DNA of 64,000 bases from Streptomyces flaveolus (GCF_014648815.1 NZ_BMRV01000002.1:310001-374000), one strand, 5' to 3'; shown: positions 15,732 to 25,127, counted from the first letter of the stretch. Numbers and translations are program-made. The notes: generated from the letters alone by a model not told the origin.

Positions 15732-18378
15732 GCAGGGCCTCCGCCGGGTCGGTCAGCTGGGTGTCGCCGCCCGGCAGGGGCAGCTCGAACCACACCGTCT
15801 TCCCGCGCGGCGTACGGCGTGAGCCCCAGGCGGCGCTGAGCAGGCCGACCAGTTGCAGGCCGCGGCCGCCCTCGTCGGTGTCGCGGGCGCGGCGCCGGCG
15901 GGGCTGGACCAGGCCGGAGTCCCAGACCTCGCAGACCAGGGTGCGGTCGAGCAGGAGGCGGAGCCTGATCTCGCCCTCGCCGTACCGCAGCGCGTTGGTG
16001 ACCAGTTCGCTGACCAGCAGCTCCGTGGTGTCGACCAGGGGTTCCAGGTCCCAGCTGAGCAGCTGTGCGCGGGCGTACTCGCGGGCCCGGCCCACGCTGC
16101 GCGGCTCGCGCGGCAGGGTCCAGTCGCCGACGGACTCGGCGGGCAGTCCCTGGACGCGGGCCATCAGCAGGGCGATGTCGTCCTCGCCGTGGTGGCTGTC
16201 GAGGGTGTTGAGGACCTGGTCGCAGACGTCCTCGAGGGGACGCGTGGGATCGGTGAGCGCACCGACGAAGGCCTGGAGGCCCTCGTCCAGGGGGTGATCG
16301 CGGCTTTCGACCAGTCCATCCGTGTAGAGCGCGAGCAGGGCGCCCTCGGGCAGTTCGACCTCCACCTCCTCGAAGGGCTCGCCGCCGACGCCGAGCGGCA
16401 GGCCCGGCGGGACGTCCAGCATCAGCGCGGACTCGCCGGGCTCGACCAGGACGGGCGGCAGATGGCCCGCGTTGGCGAAGGTGCAGCGCCGGGTCACCGA
16501 GTCGTAGACGGCGTAGACGCACGTCGCGAGGTAGACCTCGGACAGGTCGGCCTCGCGGGGGCGGCGGGCCGCCCGCGTCGCCTGCTGCACCCCGCCGGGG
16601 GCGCCGAGGCCCCGGGCGATCTCGTCCAGGTGGGAGAGCACCTCGGCCGGTTCGAGGTCGAGCTGCGCCAGCGTCCTCACGGCGGTGCGCAGTTCGCCCA
16701 TCGCGACGGCGGCGCGCAGTCCGCGTCCCATGACGTCGCCGACGACCAGGGCGGTGCGGTGGCCGGGAAGTTCGATGACGTCGAACCAGTCGCCGCCGAC
16801 CTCGCTGGGCCGGCCGGTGGCCGCGTTGCCCGGCAGGTAGCGGCAGGCGATGTCGAGTCCGGAGGCCTCCGGGTCGCCGGGCGGGAGCAGGGAGCGCTGG
16901 AGGATCAGCGCGCGTTCGTGCTCGCGCCGGTAGAGGCGGGCGTTGTCGATGCAGACGGCGGCCCGCGCCGCCAGTTCCACGGCGAGGTCGCGGTCGCGGT
17001 CCCCGAACGGCTCACTGCCCTTGGTCCGGGCGAACTGCGCGAGTCCCACGACCGTGTCGTGGGCGACCATGGGGACGGCGAGCGTGGACTGCACGAGACC
17101 GCCGTCCTCGGCGGGCACGGTGCGCGGGCGGGCCGTGCGCAGGGCGTCCGCGCAGGGCGAGTTGAACGGGTAGTGGTGGACGGCTCCGAGCTTGACCCGC
17201 TCGCCGGCGCCGTGGAAGGGCGCGTCGGAGACGGCGCTGGAGAAGGCGACGCGGCGCAGTTCGGCGCTGCCGTCGGCGAGCCCGGGCGGCGTCTCGTCGC
17301 CGGCCAGCATCCCCTGGTAGAGGTCGACGGTGGCCAGGTCGCAGAAGCCGGGGACGACGACGTCGAGGAGCTCGCGGGCGGTGGTCTCCAGGTCGAGGGA
17401 GTTGCCGATGCGGGCGCCGGCGTCGTTGAGGAGTGCGAGGTTGCGCCGGGCGGCGGCGGCCTCGCGGGCGGCGGCGCGGCGGGCGGTGATGTCGGTGCCG
17501 AGCCAGGCGATGCCGATGGGCCGGCCCGAACCGCTGTGCACCCGGTAGAGGTTGACGGACCAGTGGCGGCGCTCGTCGGAGCCGGGCACGAAGCCCGTGA
17601 CGTGCATGTCGGTGATGGACTCGCCGGTTTCCAGCACCCGGCGCAGGGTGGCGGAGACCCGGTCGGCCTCGGCGCGCGACAGGTAGTCGTGGACACCCTT
17701 GCCCCGGTGGGTGTCGGGGGTGCCGCCGAAGATGGAGGCGAACCGCTGGTTGGCGCGGCGCACCCGCAGCTCGGGGTCGATCAGCAGGAACCCGAACGGG
17801 GACTGGCCGAAAATGGCCTGCGAGGCGGCGAGGTCGGTCTCGATGCTGCGCAGGGTGCGGACGTCGACGACGATGCAGACGGCGGCCTTCTCGCCGTCCT
17901 CCGTCCGCGTCGGCATGACGTACACCTCGGCGAGGCCTCGCGGCCCGCGGCGCTCGTGCTTCCCGTCCTCGGTCACCACGGCCGGTGCGCGGAAGGGGAC
18001 CACGCCGGTCCACTCGCGTCCGTCGAGGATCTCGGCCATCTTGCGCTGGCCCCGTTCCCGCAGGTCGGGGTCGATGAACGTTTCGATGGGGTCGGTGCCG
18101 ACGGCGTGTTCGGCGGGGATGCCGAGCAGTTGCTCGGCGCGCAGGCTCCACTGGTCGACGAGGCCGTCGGGGCCGATGGAGAAGGACGCGACCTTGATGT
18201 AGTCGTACATGGAGCCGGGCGGGCTGCTCTGCCACACGGCGTCACCGGACGGCGCGTCTCCGTGGGGGCCACCGCCGGGACCGGTGCCCGCCGGGACCCC
18301 GGCAGCGCCCGCGGCGCCGGCCCCGGCAACGGCCGACGGACCCTCGGACCCCGTGGCCCTCGCTGGTATCTCGCTCAC
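15718..18378 (-). CDS. PAS-GAF-SpoIIE (PP2C) phosphatase with C-terminal RsbW-like ATPase domain
   Basis: Multi-domain signalling protein, 886 aa, cytoplasmic. A Gly/Ala-rich N-tail is followed by two PAS-like domains (about 65-300; IFGQSPFGFLLIDPELRVRRAN), a GAF domain (about 310-480), a SpoIIE PP2C phosphatase (about 490-700; GGDWFDVIELPGHRTALVVG, YTDGLVESR, DDIALLMARVQ) and a HATPase_c_2 domain (VSELVTNALRYGEG, DEGGRGLQLV). Such proteins dephosphorylate anti-anti-sigma factors while the kinase domain can phosphorylate or sequester them. I chose the GTG at 18378 with GGAGGGG upstream; the reading frame runs further up but without domain support. Confidence 0.92.
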   Translation of the reverse strand: MSEIPARATGSEGPSAVAGAGAAGAAGVPAGTGPGGGPHGDAPSGDAVWQSSPPGSMYDYIKVASFSIGPDGLVDQWSLRAEQLLGIPAEHAVGTDPIETFIDPDLRERGQRKMAEILDGREWTGVVPFRAPAVVTEDGKHERRGPRGLAEVYVMPTRTEDGEKAAVCIVVDVRTLRSIETDLAASQAIFGQSPFGFLLIDPELRVRRANQRFASIFGGTPDTHRGKGVHDYLSRAEADRVSATLRRVLETGESITDMHVTGFVPGSDERRHWSVNLYRVHSGSGRPIGIAWLGTDITARRAAAREAAAARRNLALLNDAGARIGNSLDLETTARELLDVVVPGFCDLATVDLYQGMLAGDETPPGLADGSAELRRVAFSSAVSDAPFHGAGERVKLGAVHHYPFNSPCADALRTARPRTVPAEDGGLVQSTLAVPMVAHDTVVGLAQFARTKGSEPFGDRDRDLAVELAARAAVCIDNARLYRREHERALILQRSLLPPGDPEASGLDIACRYLPGNAATGRPSEVGGDWFDVIELPGHRTALVVGDVMGRGLRAAVAMGELRTAVRTLAQLDLEPAEVLSHLDEIARGLGAPGGVQQATRAARRPREADLSEVYLATCVYAVYDSVTRRCTFANAGHLPPVLVEPGESALMLDVPPGLPLGVGGEPFEEVEVELPEGALLALYTDGLVESRDHPLDEGLQAFVGALTDPTRPLEDVCDQVLNTLDSHHGEDDIALLMARVQGLPAESVGDWTLPREPRSVGRAREYARAQLLSWDLEPLVDTTELLVSELVTNALRYGEGEIRLRLLLDRTLVCEVWDSGLVQPRRRRARDTDEGGRGLQLVGLLSAAWGSRRTPRGKTVWFELPLPGGDTQLTDPAEALLSLF

Positions 18379-18647
18379 GCGAACCGTCCCCTCCAGCTCA
18401 CCGCACCCGGCACCGGTCACCGGGGGCGGCTGCCCGCAGTATCCAGCACTACGGCGCCGCACGACACGGTGTTCACGATCACAGCACGGTCCCGATGCTT
18501 TTCGGTCCGGACCGTGACAACACTTCCAGTCTTCTAACCAGCGGACACGGCATCGAATCACGTACTTCGACAACTGCCACTGGCCTGAACCGGTCGGCCG
18601 ACGGGACGGTACCGGATGTCGGGACATTTCGGCGCGGCCCTCGCCCG

Positions 18648-19094
18648 TCACTCCGGCACCGCGAGTTCGAACCAGACGGTCTTGCCGGTCCCACCTGGGC
18701 GGGTACCCCAGCGGCGGGCGGAGGAGGCCACCAGTTGCAGCCCGCGGCCGCCCTCGTCCTCGGGCCGGGCGGCACGCTCGCGGGGCGGGTCCGGGAGCGG
18801 GTCGGAGACCTCCACGAGCAGGACGCCGTCCAGGCCGTCGGGGCGGAGCACGAGACGGACGCCGATGGGGCCGGTGGCGTGCCGCAGGGCGTTGGTGACC
18901 AGCTCGCTGACCAGCAGGGCGGTGATGTCGCCGACACTGTCGAGGTCCCAGCCGCGCAGCCGGTCGCGGACGAGGGAGCGCGCGGTCCGCACGGCGCCCG
19001 GCTCCCCGGGAAAAACCCATTCGACGCAGTCGCCTTCGGTCCCGATCACGCCGATCACTTCCCCGGCCGGCAACCCCACTCTGTCCGGTTTCAT
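18648..19094 (-). CDS. RsbW-like serine kinase / ATP-binding anti-sigma regulator
   Basis: Small HATPase_c_2 protein, 148 aa. It has the N-box LVSELVTNALRHATG and the G-box DEGGRGLQLVASSARRWG. Streptomyces encode many such stand-alone kinases that act in partner-switching control of sigma factors. It lies upstream of, and on the same strand as, the SpoIIE-type phosphatase, whose C-terminal domain is of the same family, so they may act on shared anti-anti-sigma proteins. There is no clear ribosome site at the ATG at 19094; a later start is possible. Confidence 0.85.
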   Translation of the reverse strand: MKPDRVGLPAGEVIGVIGTEGDCVEWVFPGEPGAVRTARSLVRDRLRGWDLDSVGDITALLVSELVTNALRHATGPIGVRLVLRPDGLDGVLLVEVSDPLPDPPRERAARPEDEGGRGLQLVASSARRWGTRPGGTGKTVWFELAVPE

Positions 19095-19211
19095 GGGGTT
19101 AATGGGCCCATACCCGATATGAGGGGCCCGTTACCGTCCACGAGGACACCTGAGGACCCGCGGGCGCATGGAAGCACCGGCGGCGTACGGGGGCGCCCGC
19201 ACCGGCTCCCC

Positions 19212-19634
19212 CTACGCGCCCCGCGCGTCGTTCGCCTCCGGTGTCAGGTGTGCGAGCGCCCGCTCGACGGCCGGCACGTCCTGGTCGAGCCAGGGCACGT
19301 CCCAGATCTCGCCGGGGGTGAGCCAGCGCAGGGCGTCGTGGTCCTCGAGGGGTTCAGGGGCGGCGGAGCCGGGCAGCAGGCGGGCGGTCCACACCTGGAG
19401 GACGTACGGGGGCCTCAGCGGCCACTGGCCCGGGACCCGCTCGCCGGTTTCGGCCGCCACGCCGAGTTCCTCGCGCAGTTCGCGCACGAGGGCCGCCTCG
19501 GGCGTCTCGCCCGGTTCGACCTTGCCGCCGGGCAGCTCCCAGCGTCCGGCCAGCTCGGCCGGCGCGCTGCGCCGTGCGGCGAGCAGACGCCCGCCGTCGA
19601 CCAGCGCGGCGCCCACCACGATCCGTTCCGTCAT
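19212..19634 (-). CDS. mutT: MutT-type Nudix hydrolase
   Basis: A 140-residue Nudix protein, probably an 8-oxo-dGTP diphosphatase that cleans the nucleotide pool. The Nudix box is complete: [13 protein letters not shown] continuing to VRELREELG at about 37-59. The family WELPGGK entry and C-terminal [16 protein letters not shown] also fit MutT. A TAGGCT -10-like box ends 7 bases before the ATG at 19634 and no ribosome site is seen, so the mRNA may be leaderless. Substrate is inferred from the family. Confidence 0.9.
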   Translation of the reverse strand: MTERIVVGAALVDGGRLLAARRSAPAELAGRWELPGGKVEPGETPEAALVRELREELGVAAETGERVPGQWPLRPPYVLQVWTARLLPGSAAPEPLEDHDALRWLTPGEIWDVPWLDQDVPAVERALAHLTPEANDARGA

Positions 19635-19686
19635 ACGGCGGAGCCTAGTTGCCCCGCGGGGCCCGACGACGCGGCGGTACGCCGGA

Positions 19687-19878
19687 TCAGTCGGCCGGGC
19701 CGGTGGTGTTCGGGCCGAGTTTCTCGACCCAGTAGAGCTGTTTGTGACCGCGACCGTCGAGCGCGTCCGCGACGTTCTGGGCCTCGGCCCGGGTCGCGTA
19801 CCGGCCCACGCGATAGCGATTGCCGTTGTCGTCCTGGCGGAAGACCAGCCAGGGAAGAGTGACCGTGCTGTCGTTCAT
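19687..19878 (-). CDS. Small SPOR-like protein
   Basis: A 63-residue protein ([20 protein letters not shown]...). It has the compact beta-alpha-beta feel of SPOR/sporulation-related repeats ([19 protein letters not shown], then QLYWVEKL). The ATG at 19878 has GGAGGGG upstream; the reading frame extends further but without support. No signal peptide or membrane segment is visible. Role unknown. Confidence 0.75.
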   Translation of the reverse strand: MNDSTVTLPWLVFRQDDNGNRYRVGRYATRAEAQNVADALDGRGHKQLYWVEKLGPNTTGPAD

Positions 19879-20230
19879 CGCGCCCCTCCGCTTCCCACCG
19901 CGGCCCTCGTCACGCCCCGCCCGTCGAGGAAACCGCAATCCGCATATGCCCGACCCTACGCCTAACCTTCACGCAGCGAATACGGCTTTTCACAAAGAGG
20001 GACGCAACCAGCCAGAACGCAGGGGGCGCACGATGCCCGATGCGCCGTCCTGGGCCACCGATGCTTCCGGTCAGGGGCGTACGCGGCACGAGGAGGCGAC
20101 CTGCGAGAACGACCGGAATTCCGCGGTGCGGGACGGTGCCGCGGAACAGGGAAGGGGCCCCGGACGCGGTGCCGACGCGGATGAGGGGGCGCGAGAGGCG
20201 CACGGAGGCGTGCGCCATCTCACAGAGCGG
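19879..20230. other. Intergenic region, no gene supported
   Basis: About 350 bp between the SPOR-like gene and the gntR terminator. An open plus-strand frame begins at 20034 after AGGGGG, but it runs through the antisense of gntR and its product is low-complexity. The stretch 19970-20010 is AT-richer and may carry the SPOR-like gene's promoter (minus). Confidence 0.4.
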
Positions 20231-20272
20231 CGGGGCCCGTTGACGGCGGACGTCCGCCGCCGACGGGCCCCG
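20231..20272 (-). terminator. Stem-loop after the gntR-type gene
   Basis: A 20-base inverted repeat (arms 20231-20250 and 20253-20272) with two central mismatches begins 4 bp after the GntR stop codon. It is GC-rich with no T-tract, as often seen for Streptomyces terminators. Confidence 0.7.
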
Positions 20273-20275
20273 GCC

Positions 20276-21028
20276 CTACTTGACGGGCAGGTGGTACGCC
20301 ACCCGGTACCGGTCGGCCGGGACGACCACGTCGGCCGTCTCGACCGCGCGGCCCGAGGCGTAGAAGGTGCGCCGGACGACCAGCACCACGTGCCCGGGGA
20401 CACCGCCCAGGGCGAGCAGCTCCTCGGCGAGGCCGGGGCGGGCGCCGACCTCCTCGGTGACGTTGTCCACGACGACGTCGATGGCGGCCATCCGCTCGAC
20501 GACGCCCATGCCGCCGAGCGGGCCCTCCTCGGGCAGCATCACGGGCGTGCGGCCGGTGAGATCGAGCGGCTCCCAGGAGGTGGAGAGCATCATGGCCTCG
20601 CCGCCCTCCCGGAAGACGTACCGCGTGCACATCACCCGGTCCCCGGGCTTGATCCCGAGCCGCTCGGCGACGGCACCGCTCGCCTCGGCCTGTTCGCTGC
20701 GGGACTCCCACGTGCCGCGGGCCCCGGCGTCGGCCTGCTCCTGCCGGAAGGGCGTGGCACCGCCGGCCGGACGGTACCCGGAGCGGGCGATGCGCCGGGG
20801 CTCGGGCCGCTCGCGCACATAGGTTCCGGATCCCGAGCGTCCTTCGACCAGTCCTTCGGCCATGAGCACCTTGCGCGCCTCCAGGGCGACGGTGTCCGAG
20901 ACGCCGTACTCCTCGCGGATCCGGGCCTGGGAGGGGAGGCGGGTGTGCGGCGCCAGCAGGCCGTCGACGATCTTCTTGCGGAGATCACCCGCGACACGCA
21001 GGTACGCCGGCTGCTCACCGAATGTCAC
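20276..21028 (-). CDS. GntR-family regulator with UTRA domain (HutC subfamily)
   Basis: DNA-binding regulator, 250 aa. The N-terminal winged helix (about 8-75) shows LRKKIVDGLLAPHTRLPSQ, EYGVSDTVALEARKVLMAEG and the wing GRSGSGTYV. The C-terminal UTRA effector domain (about 110-245) has VMCTRYVFREGGEAMMLSTS and FYASGRAVETADVVVPADRY. The GTG start at 21028 has GGGAG upstream. No transporter or enzyme operon adjoins it, so the ligand cannot be guessed. Confidence 0.93.
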   Translation of the reverse strand: MTFGEQPAYLRVAGDLRKKIVDGLLAPHTRLPSQARIREEYGVSDTVALEARKVLMAEGLVEGRSGSGTYVRERPEPRRIARSGYRPAGGATPFRQEQADAGARGTWESRSEQAEASGAVAERLGIKPGDRVMCTRYVFREGGEAMMLSTSWEPLDLTGRTPVMLPEEGPLGGMGVVERMAAIDVVVDNVTEEVGARPGLAEELLALGGVPGHVVLVVRRTFYASGRAVETADVVVPADRYRVAYHLPVK

Positions 21029-21174
21029 TGGCCGCTCCCATCAGGTTGTACAGACAGCAACAGCGTGGCAACCGTAGGTTGTGCCAGGCAAGCGAAGGCC
21101 AGAGATTCACTCGAAGTGATGACGTGTGCCGTCGAGGGCTTCACGCAGGCACTTTCTCCCCACTGGGGACGCCG

Positions 21175-22323
21175 TCACACCTCCATGCCGGTGCCGTCTC
21201 CCCCGTCGGCGCCGCCCTCCTCGTAGTACGGCGGCGTCGTGGGCAGTCCCAGGGCCTTGCGTGCGGTGACCGTCGTGTCGGCCTCGATGAGGTCGAACCC
21301 CTTGTCGTAGTGCTCGTAGTACGTGTCGACGTCGGTGGCCCTGGCCGCCTCGCCCCACTCCTTCTGCGCCGTGTCCAGGTCCTCGATCAGGGCGGCGACC
21401 TGCCGCTCGGACCCGGCGGGCCAGTCGTGCCGGCGCAGGAGCCCCAGCTCGTGGCGCAGCGCCTCCGACACCTGCCCCGCCCAGACCCCGTACGCCGGGA
21501 AGTCGTCCTCGACGGCTTCCGCCTCGGGCATCTCGTCCATGGCCCGGTTGAGGGCGCCTTCCCCCGTCAGATAGGTGACCTGGTGCGGGTCGAGCGTCCT
21601 GGCGTCATTGCGCAGCGAGCCGGTGAGCGTGCCCTGCTCGTCCGTGTTGCCGAACAGGCAGGTGATCTCCCGGTCGCCCGCGCGCCAGCTCTGCCGGGTC
21701 GGCGTCAGGTAGTACACGTCGACGTCGGCGGGCAGGGCCCAGCGGTCCATGGCGTAGGTGTCCTGGAACGCGTAGCACCGGTCGTCGGCGGACCGGGTGA
21801 TCTCGTCGTCGCCGGGGTAGGAGCCGCCGGGCAGATCGAAGACGGCGAACACCTCGCCGTCGTGTTCGTCCTGGCAGGGCACCACGTCGACGTCGTAGGT
21901 GACCCCTTGCAGGGATCCGCTGGGCGTGGTGAAGCACTGGCCCTCGGAGAGCGCGTACGCGGTGCCCTCGCCCCGTGCGGCGTCCCTGAAGCCCTGCCAG
22001 AAGTCGGCGGCGGCACCCGTGGAGAGCGACACCACCCACAGGGCGAGACCCACGGAGGAGAGCACGGAACCGGCCACGGCGAGCCCCTTGCCCCGCTCGC
22101 CCTTCCTCCTGATCTGACGCAGGGCGACCAGCCCCAGCACGAGCCCGACCGCAGGGAGGAAGCAGAGCACGCCGAGGACGAGCGCGGCGATGGCCACACC
22201 GTTGACGGGTGCCTGCCGCGGGTACGCCCCGTAGGGACCGCCCCAGACCGGCGGAGGCTGCTGCGGGGCGTACGGTCCCTGCGGGTAAGGCCCTTGGGGA
22301 CCGGGGGGCGGCGGTATGGACAC
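21175..22323 (-). CDS. DUF4190 / septum-formation-type membrane protein
   Basis: A 382-residue membrane protein. A Pro/Gly/Tyr-rich cytoplasmic tail (about 40 residues) precedes two helices of the DUF4190 type (VAIAALVLGVLCFLPAVGLV; GLAVAGSVLSSVGLALWVVS). An extracellular domain follows with paired cysteines (EGQCFTTP, VVPCQDEHDGEVFAVF, DDRCYAF, ITCLFG), the pattern called Septum_form. The GTG at 22323 has AGGAG 10 bases upstream. The molecular role is not established. Confidence 0.8.
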   Translation of the reverse strand: MSIPPPPGPQGPYPQGPYAPQQPPPVWGGPYGAYPRQAPVNGVAIAALVLGVLCFLPAVGLVLGLVALRQIRRKGERGKGLAVAGSVLSSVGLALWVVSLSTGAAADFWQGFRDAARGEGTAYALSEGQCFTTPSGSLQGVTYDVDVVPCQDEHDGEVFAVFDLPGGSYPGDDEITRSADDRCYAFQDTYAMDRWALPADVDVYYLTPTRQSWRAGDREITCLFGNTDEQGTLTGSLRNDARTLDPHQVTYLTGEGALNRAMDEMPEAEAVEDDFPAYGVWAGQVSEALRHELGLLRRHDWPAGSERQVAALIEDLDTAQKEWGEAARATDVDTYYEHYDKGFDLIEADTTVTARKALGLPTTPPYYEEGGADGGDGTGMEV

Positions 22324-22495
22324 GGGTGCCGTGCTCCTGATCCGTGCGGCGACGCGAAGGCTCCGCGGGGTGAGGGCGACCGCCCGGAACGCACGGCCGC
22401 GTGACTGAGCGCATGGTATGCGCGCGCGGGGCGGGGGCGGTACGCGAGATCAGGTACGACGGCCCGGGGACGACGCTTCCCGGCCCGCGTGCGTC

Positions 22496-23326
22496 TCAGT
22501 CGTCGAAGCCCGTGGCCCGGGTGCGCTTCTCCCACGCCGTCACATCCGCCCGGACCTGGTCCAGGTGGCCGAGAACCGCGCTGACGCCGTCGTCGCCGAG
22601 CGGCAGCCGCAGCGGGGTGTCGTCGGCCGCCAGCGCGGCGAGCACGAGTGCCGCCGCCTTGGCCGGATCGCCGGGCTGGCTGCCGTCGCCGCCGGTGACG
22701 AGCCCACGGGTCTCGCTCACCTTGGCGTACACACCGCTGTCGGCGCTGAGCCCGGCCGCACCGCTCGCGAACAGGCCGGTGCGGAAGGCCCCCGGCTCCA
22801 CGATCAGCACCTTGATCCCGAACTCCCGCACCTCGTCCGCGAGCCCCTCGCTCATGCCCTCCAGCGCGAACTTCGTCCCGCTGTACGCCGAGAAGCCCGC
22901 GAAGGACATCTGCCCGCCCATGCTGCTCATCTGCACGATCGCGCCCGAGCGCCGCTCCCGCATGTGCGGCAGCACGGCCCGCGTCAGTGCAGCCGGCCCG
23001 AAGACGTGCACGTCGAACAGGGCACGCAGCTCGTCCTCGCCCGTCTCCTCGAAGGCGCCGACGTGTGTACGGCCCGCGTTGTTGACCAGCACGTCGATCC
23101 GCCCGTGCCGCGCCACCACGTCCTGTACGGCGGCCTCGGCGGCGGCCGTGTCGGCGACGTCCAGGCGCACCGCCTCCATCTGGTCGGGGTGGGCGGCCAC
23201 CAGGTCGTCGAGCCCCTCGGGCCGCCGTGCCGCACCGACGACCACATCACCCTCGGCGAGGGCCGCCTCGGCGATCGCCCGCCCGAAGCCGCTGCTCGCG
23301 CCCGTGATCAGCCACACCTTGTTCAT
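22496..23326 (-). CDS. Short-chain dehydrogenase/reductase
   Basis: NAD(P)-dependent oxidoreductase of the classical SDR family, 276 aa. It has the cofactor motif TGASSGFG at about 8-15, NNAG, the catalytic Ser region and YSGTK (Tyr-x-x-x-Lys). The C-terminal part resembles the oxidoreductases often paired with LysR regulators. The ATG at 23326 follows GGGAGACGGT; the longer reading to 23416 would overlap the divergent promoter. It is divergent from a LysR gene that probably regulates it. Substrate unknown. Confidence 0.92.
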   Translation of the reverse strand: MNKVWLITGASSGFGRAIAEAALAEGDVVVGAARRPEGLDDLVAAHPDQMEAVRLDVADTAAAEAAVQDVVARHGRIDVLVNNAGRTHVGAFEETGEDELRALFDVHVFGPAALTRAVLPHMRERRSGAIVQMSSMGGQMSFAGFSAYSGTKFALEGMSEGLADEVREFGIKVLIVEPGAFRTGLFASGAAGLSADSGVYAKVSETRGLVTGGDGSQPGDPAKAAALVLAALAADDTPLRLPLGDDGVSAVLGHLDQVRADVTAWEKRTRATGFDD

Positions 23327-23421
23327 ACCGTCTCCCTGGCCGTTCGTCCGTCTGCAACCGCCAACCACCCTGCCGGGAAAGCCGGTTGCCCGTCCAAGAC
23401 CCACAGTGATAGCCAACGGTC

Positions 23422-24345
23422 ATGACGACGGACGTGCATGTGCGGGAGCTGCGTTACTTCGCGGCGGTGGCCGAGGAACTGCACTTCACCCGGGCGGCCG
23501 AGCGGCTGTACGTGTCCCAGCCGGCGCTGAGCAAGCAGATCCGGGCGCTGGAGCGGCAGTTGGGCGCCGAACTGTTCCGGCGCGAGCCGCGCGGTGTGAC
23601 GCTGACCGAGGCGGGCACGGCTCTGCTGCCGCATGCCCGGCGAGTGCTGGCCGACTGGACCGAGGGCGCGGCGGCGGTGCGGGCGTCACAGGCCGCACGG
23701 CGCGGCACCCTGGTCGTCGGCATGAGCACCAGCCCAGGACGCGGCGGTCTGCTGCCGGCGATCCGCTCCCGGTTCACGGCCGCCCACCCGGAGGCATTAC
23801 CCCGGCTGCGGCAGCTGAGCTGGCACGACCCGACGGCGGGCCTGGCCGACGGCACGGCCGACGTCGCCTATGTGTGGCTGCCGCTGCCCGACGCCGACCG
23901 CTACGCGTGGACCACGGTCGCCGAGGAACCCCGCCTGGTCGCCCTCCCCGACACCCACCCGCTCGCGGCCCGCACCGAGGTCGACTTCGCGGACCTGGCC
24001 GACGAGCCGTTCCTCGCCCTGCCGCCGGAGGCGGGCGTCCTGCGCGACTTCTGGCTGGCGCTGGACGAACGGCGTGCGCTGCCCGGAAACACCCCCCGCC
24101 CACCGCGCATCGGCGCGGAGATCGCCGGCACCGAAGAGACGTACGAGGCCCTCGTCGCCGGCCTCGGCATCTGCCTCGTCGCCACGGGCAACGCCCCGCT
24201 GATCACCCTGGGCGGCGTCACCACCCGCCCGGTCCGCGGGCTGAGCCCCAGCCGTTACGCGCTCGCCTGGCGCCGGGAGGACGAGGACCACCCGCTGGTA
24301 CGGGGGTACGTGGAGGCGTGCCGACAGGTGATCGGGCGTGGCTGA
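23422..24345 (+). CDS. LysR-family transcriptional regulator
   Basis: A 307-residue LysR regulator. N-terminal helix-turn-helix: LRYFAAVAEELHFTRAAERL followed by YVSQPALSKQIRALERQLG. The C-terminal periplasmic-binding-like effector domain starts about residue 90 (GTLVVGMSTSPGRGG). It diverges from the SDR gene across 95 bp, the usual arrangement for a LysR regulator and its target. No ribosome site precedes the ATG, so it may be leaderless; a downstream GTG (VRELRYF) is an alternative start. Confidence 0.93.
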   Translation: MTTDVHVRELRYFAAVAEELHFTRAAERLYVSQPALSKQIRALERQLGAELFRREPRGVTLTEAGTALLPHARRVLADWTEGAAAVRASQAARRGTLVVGMSTSPGRGGLLPAIRSRFTAAHPEALPRLRQLSWHDPTAGLADGTADVAYVWLPLPDADRYAWTTVAEEPRLVALPDTHPLAARTEVDFADLADEPFLALPPEAGVLRDFWLALDERRALPGNTPRPPRIGAEIAGTEETYEALVAGLGICLVATGNAPLITLGGVTTRPVRGLSPSRYALAWRREDEDHPLVRGYVEACRQVIGRG

Positions 24346-24363
24346 CGGCCGCCGGACGGACGT

Positions 24364-24681
24364 TCACACGCGCCTGCCCGAGCGGCCGTTGCGCCACCAG
24401 GTGACGAGCCACAGGACTCTGACGCCGCCCAGGACGGCCAGCACCGCCACCGAGTCGGCGTTGCCCGCGAGGCCGTGCTCCGGGCCCAGTCCCCGGGCGG
24501 CACCGACCAGCAGGGCGATGTCGACGGGAAGGGTGACGGTGGCCATGAACGCCAGGCAGGCAGCCGTACCTACGACGAGCACGACGCTGTACAGGCGCAC
24601 GGCCCGGCGTTCGTGCGGGGGGAGCCGGGTGCTCGGGTCGGCCGCCCCTGCGGATTTTCCGTCGCGCGACGGCCGTCGCAC
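24364..24681 (-). CDS. Small two-helix membrane protein
   Basis: A 105-residue product if the GTG at 24681 is used. Two or three hydrophobic segments are visible (LYSVVLVVGTAACLAFMATV; VAVLAVLGGVRVLWLVTWW) with basic ends. The frame stays open to an ATG at 24819, but that extension is Arg/Pro/Gly-rich and antisense to another gene remnant, so I prefer the shorter form. Function unknown. Confidence 0.55.
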   Translation of the reverse strand: MRRPSRDGKSAGAADPSTRLPPHERRAVRLYSVVLVVGTAACLAFMATVTLPVDIALLVGAARGLGPEHGLAGNADSVAVLAVLGGVRVLWLVTWWRNGRSGRRV

Positions 24682-24722
24682 CGTCCGCCGAAACCTGTAC
24701 CGGGCGTAGGCGAGACCGTACG

Positions 24723-25001
24723 GGCCACGCTCAGCCCCTCGCCGAGGAGTTCCACCGCGCGCGCTCCGACGGCCGGCAGGGCGACGGAGGTCCGGGTGGC
24801 CATGCGGCCCACGATCCACTCGTCCCGGTCACGCCGTACCGCGAGGTCGTGCAGGAGGACGCGGGCCTGGAAGGGCTGTTCACCACATGGTGCGCGGACT
24901 TCGAGCAGGCCCTGCGTCTGCGCTGGGTACCGGTAGGGCGCCAGGTGGAACACCAGACACACACGGTGCTGGCAGCCGCCTCGAGCGCGCTGCTGAGCTG
25001 A
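24723..25001 (+). pseudogene. C-terminal remnant of an unidentified protein
   Basis: A plus-strand frame without any start codon reads like a real protein end: AEEFHRARSDG, then VPVTPYREVVQEDAGLEGLF, FEQALRLRWVPVGRQVEHQ and a clean stop at 24999-25001. Amino-acid use is far from the Arg/Pro/Ala noise of shadow frames in this genome. The 5' part is missing upstream of about 24700. I do not recognise the family. It marks the left edge of the accessory interval. Confidence 0.45.
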
Positions 25002-25127
25002 GCCGACCGGGACAGCTGCCAGAAAGTGCGGCTGCGCCCCTCGGGCATCGCCCCCGGTCTCGGCGAGGGCTGGCCTCGCCGGTCGCGGCAGCAGAACGGG
25101 TGCCGTGCCTGACAGCGTCGTGCGACC

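Noticed and set aside
18379..19020. N-terminal extension of the PAS-GAF-SpoIIE protein to 1100 residues
   Set aside because: The extra 210 residues are antisense-like noise overlapping the RsbW-like gene, and the GTG at 18378 has a good ribosome site.
20034..20275. Plus-strand ORF starting MPDAPSWATDASGQ after AGGGGG
   Set aside because: It runs into the antisense of gntR, has low-complexity composition and no recognisable end near the intergenic boundary.
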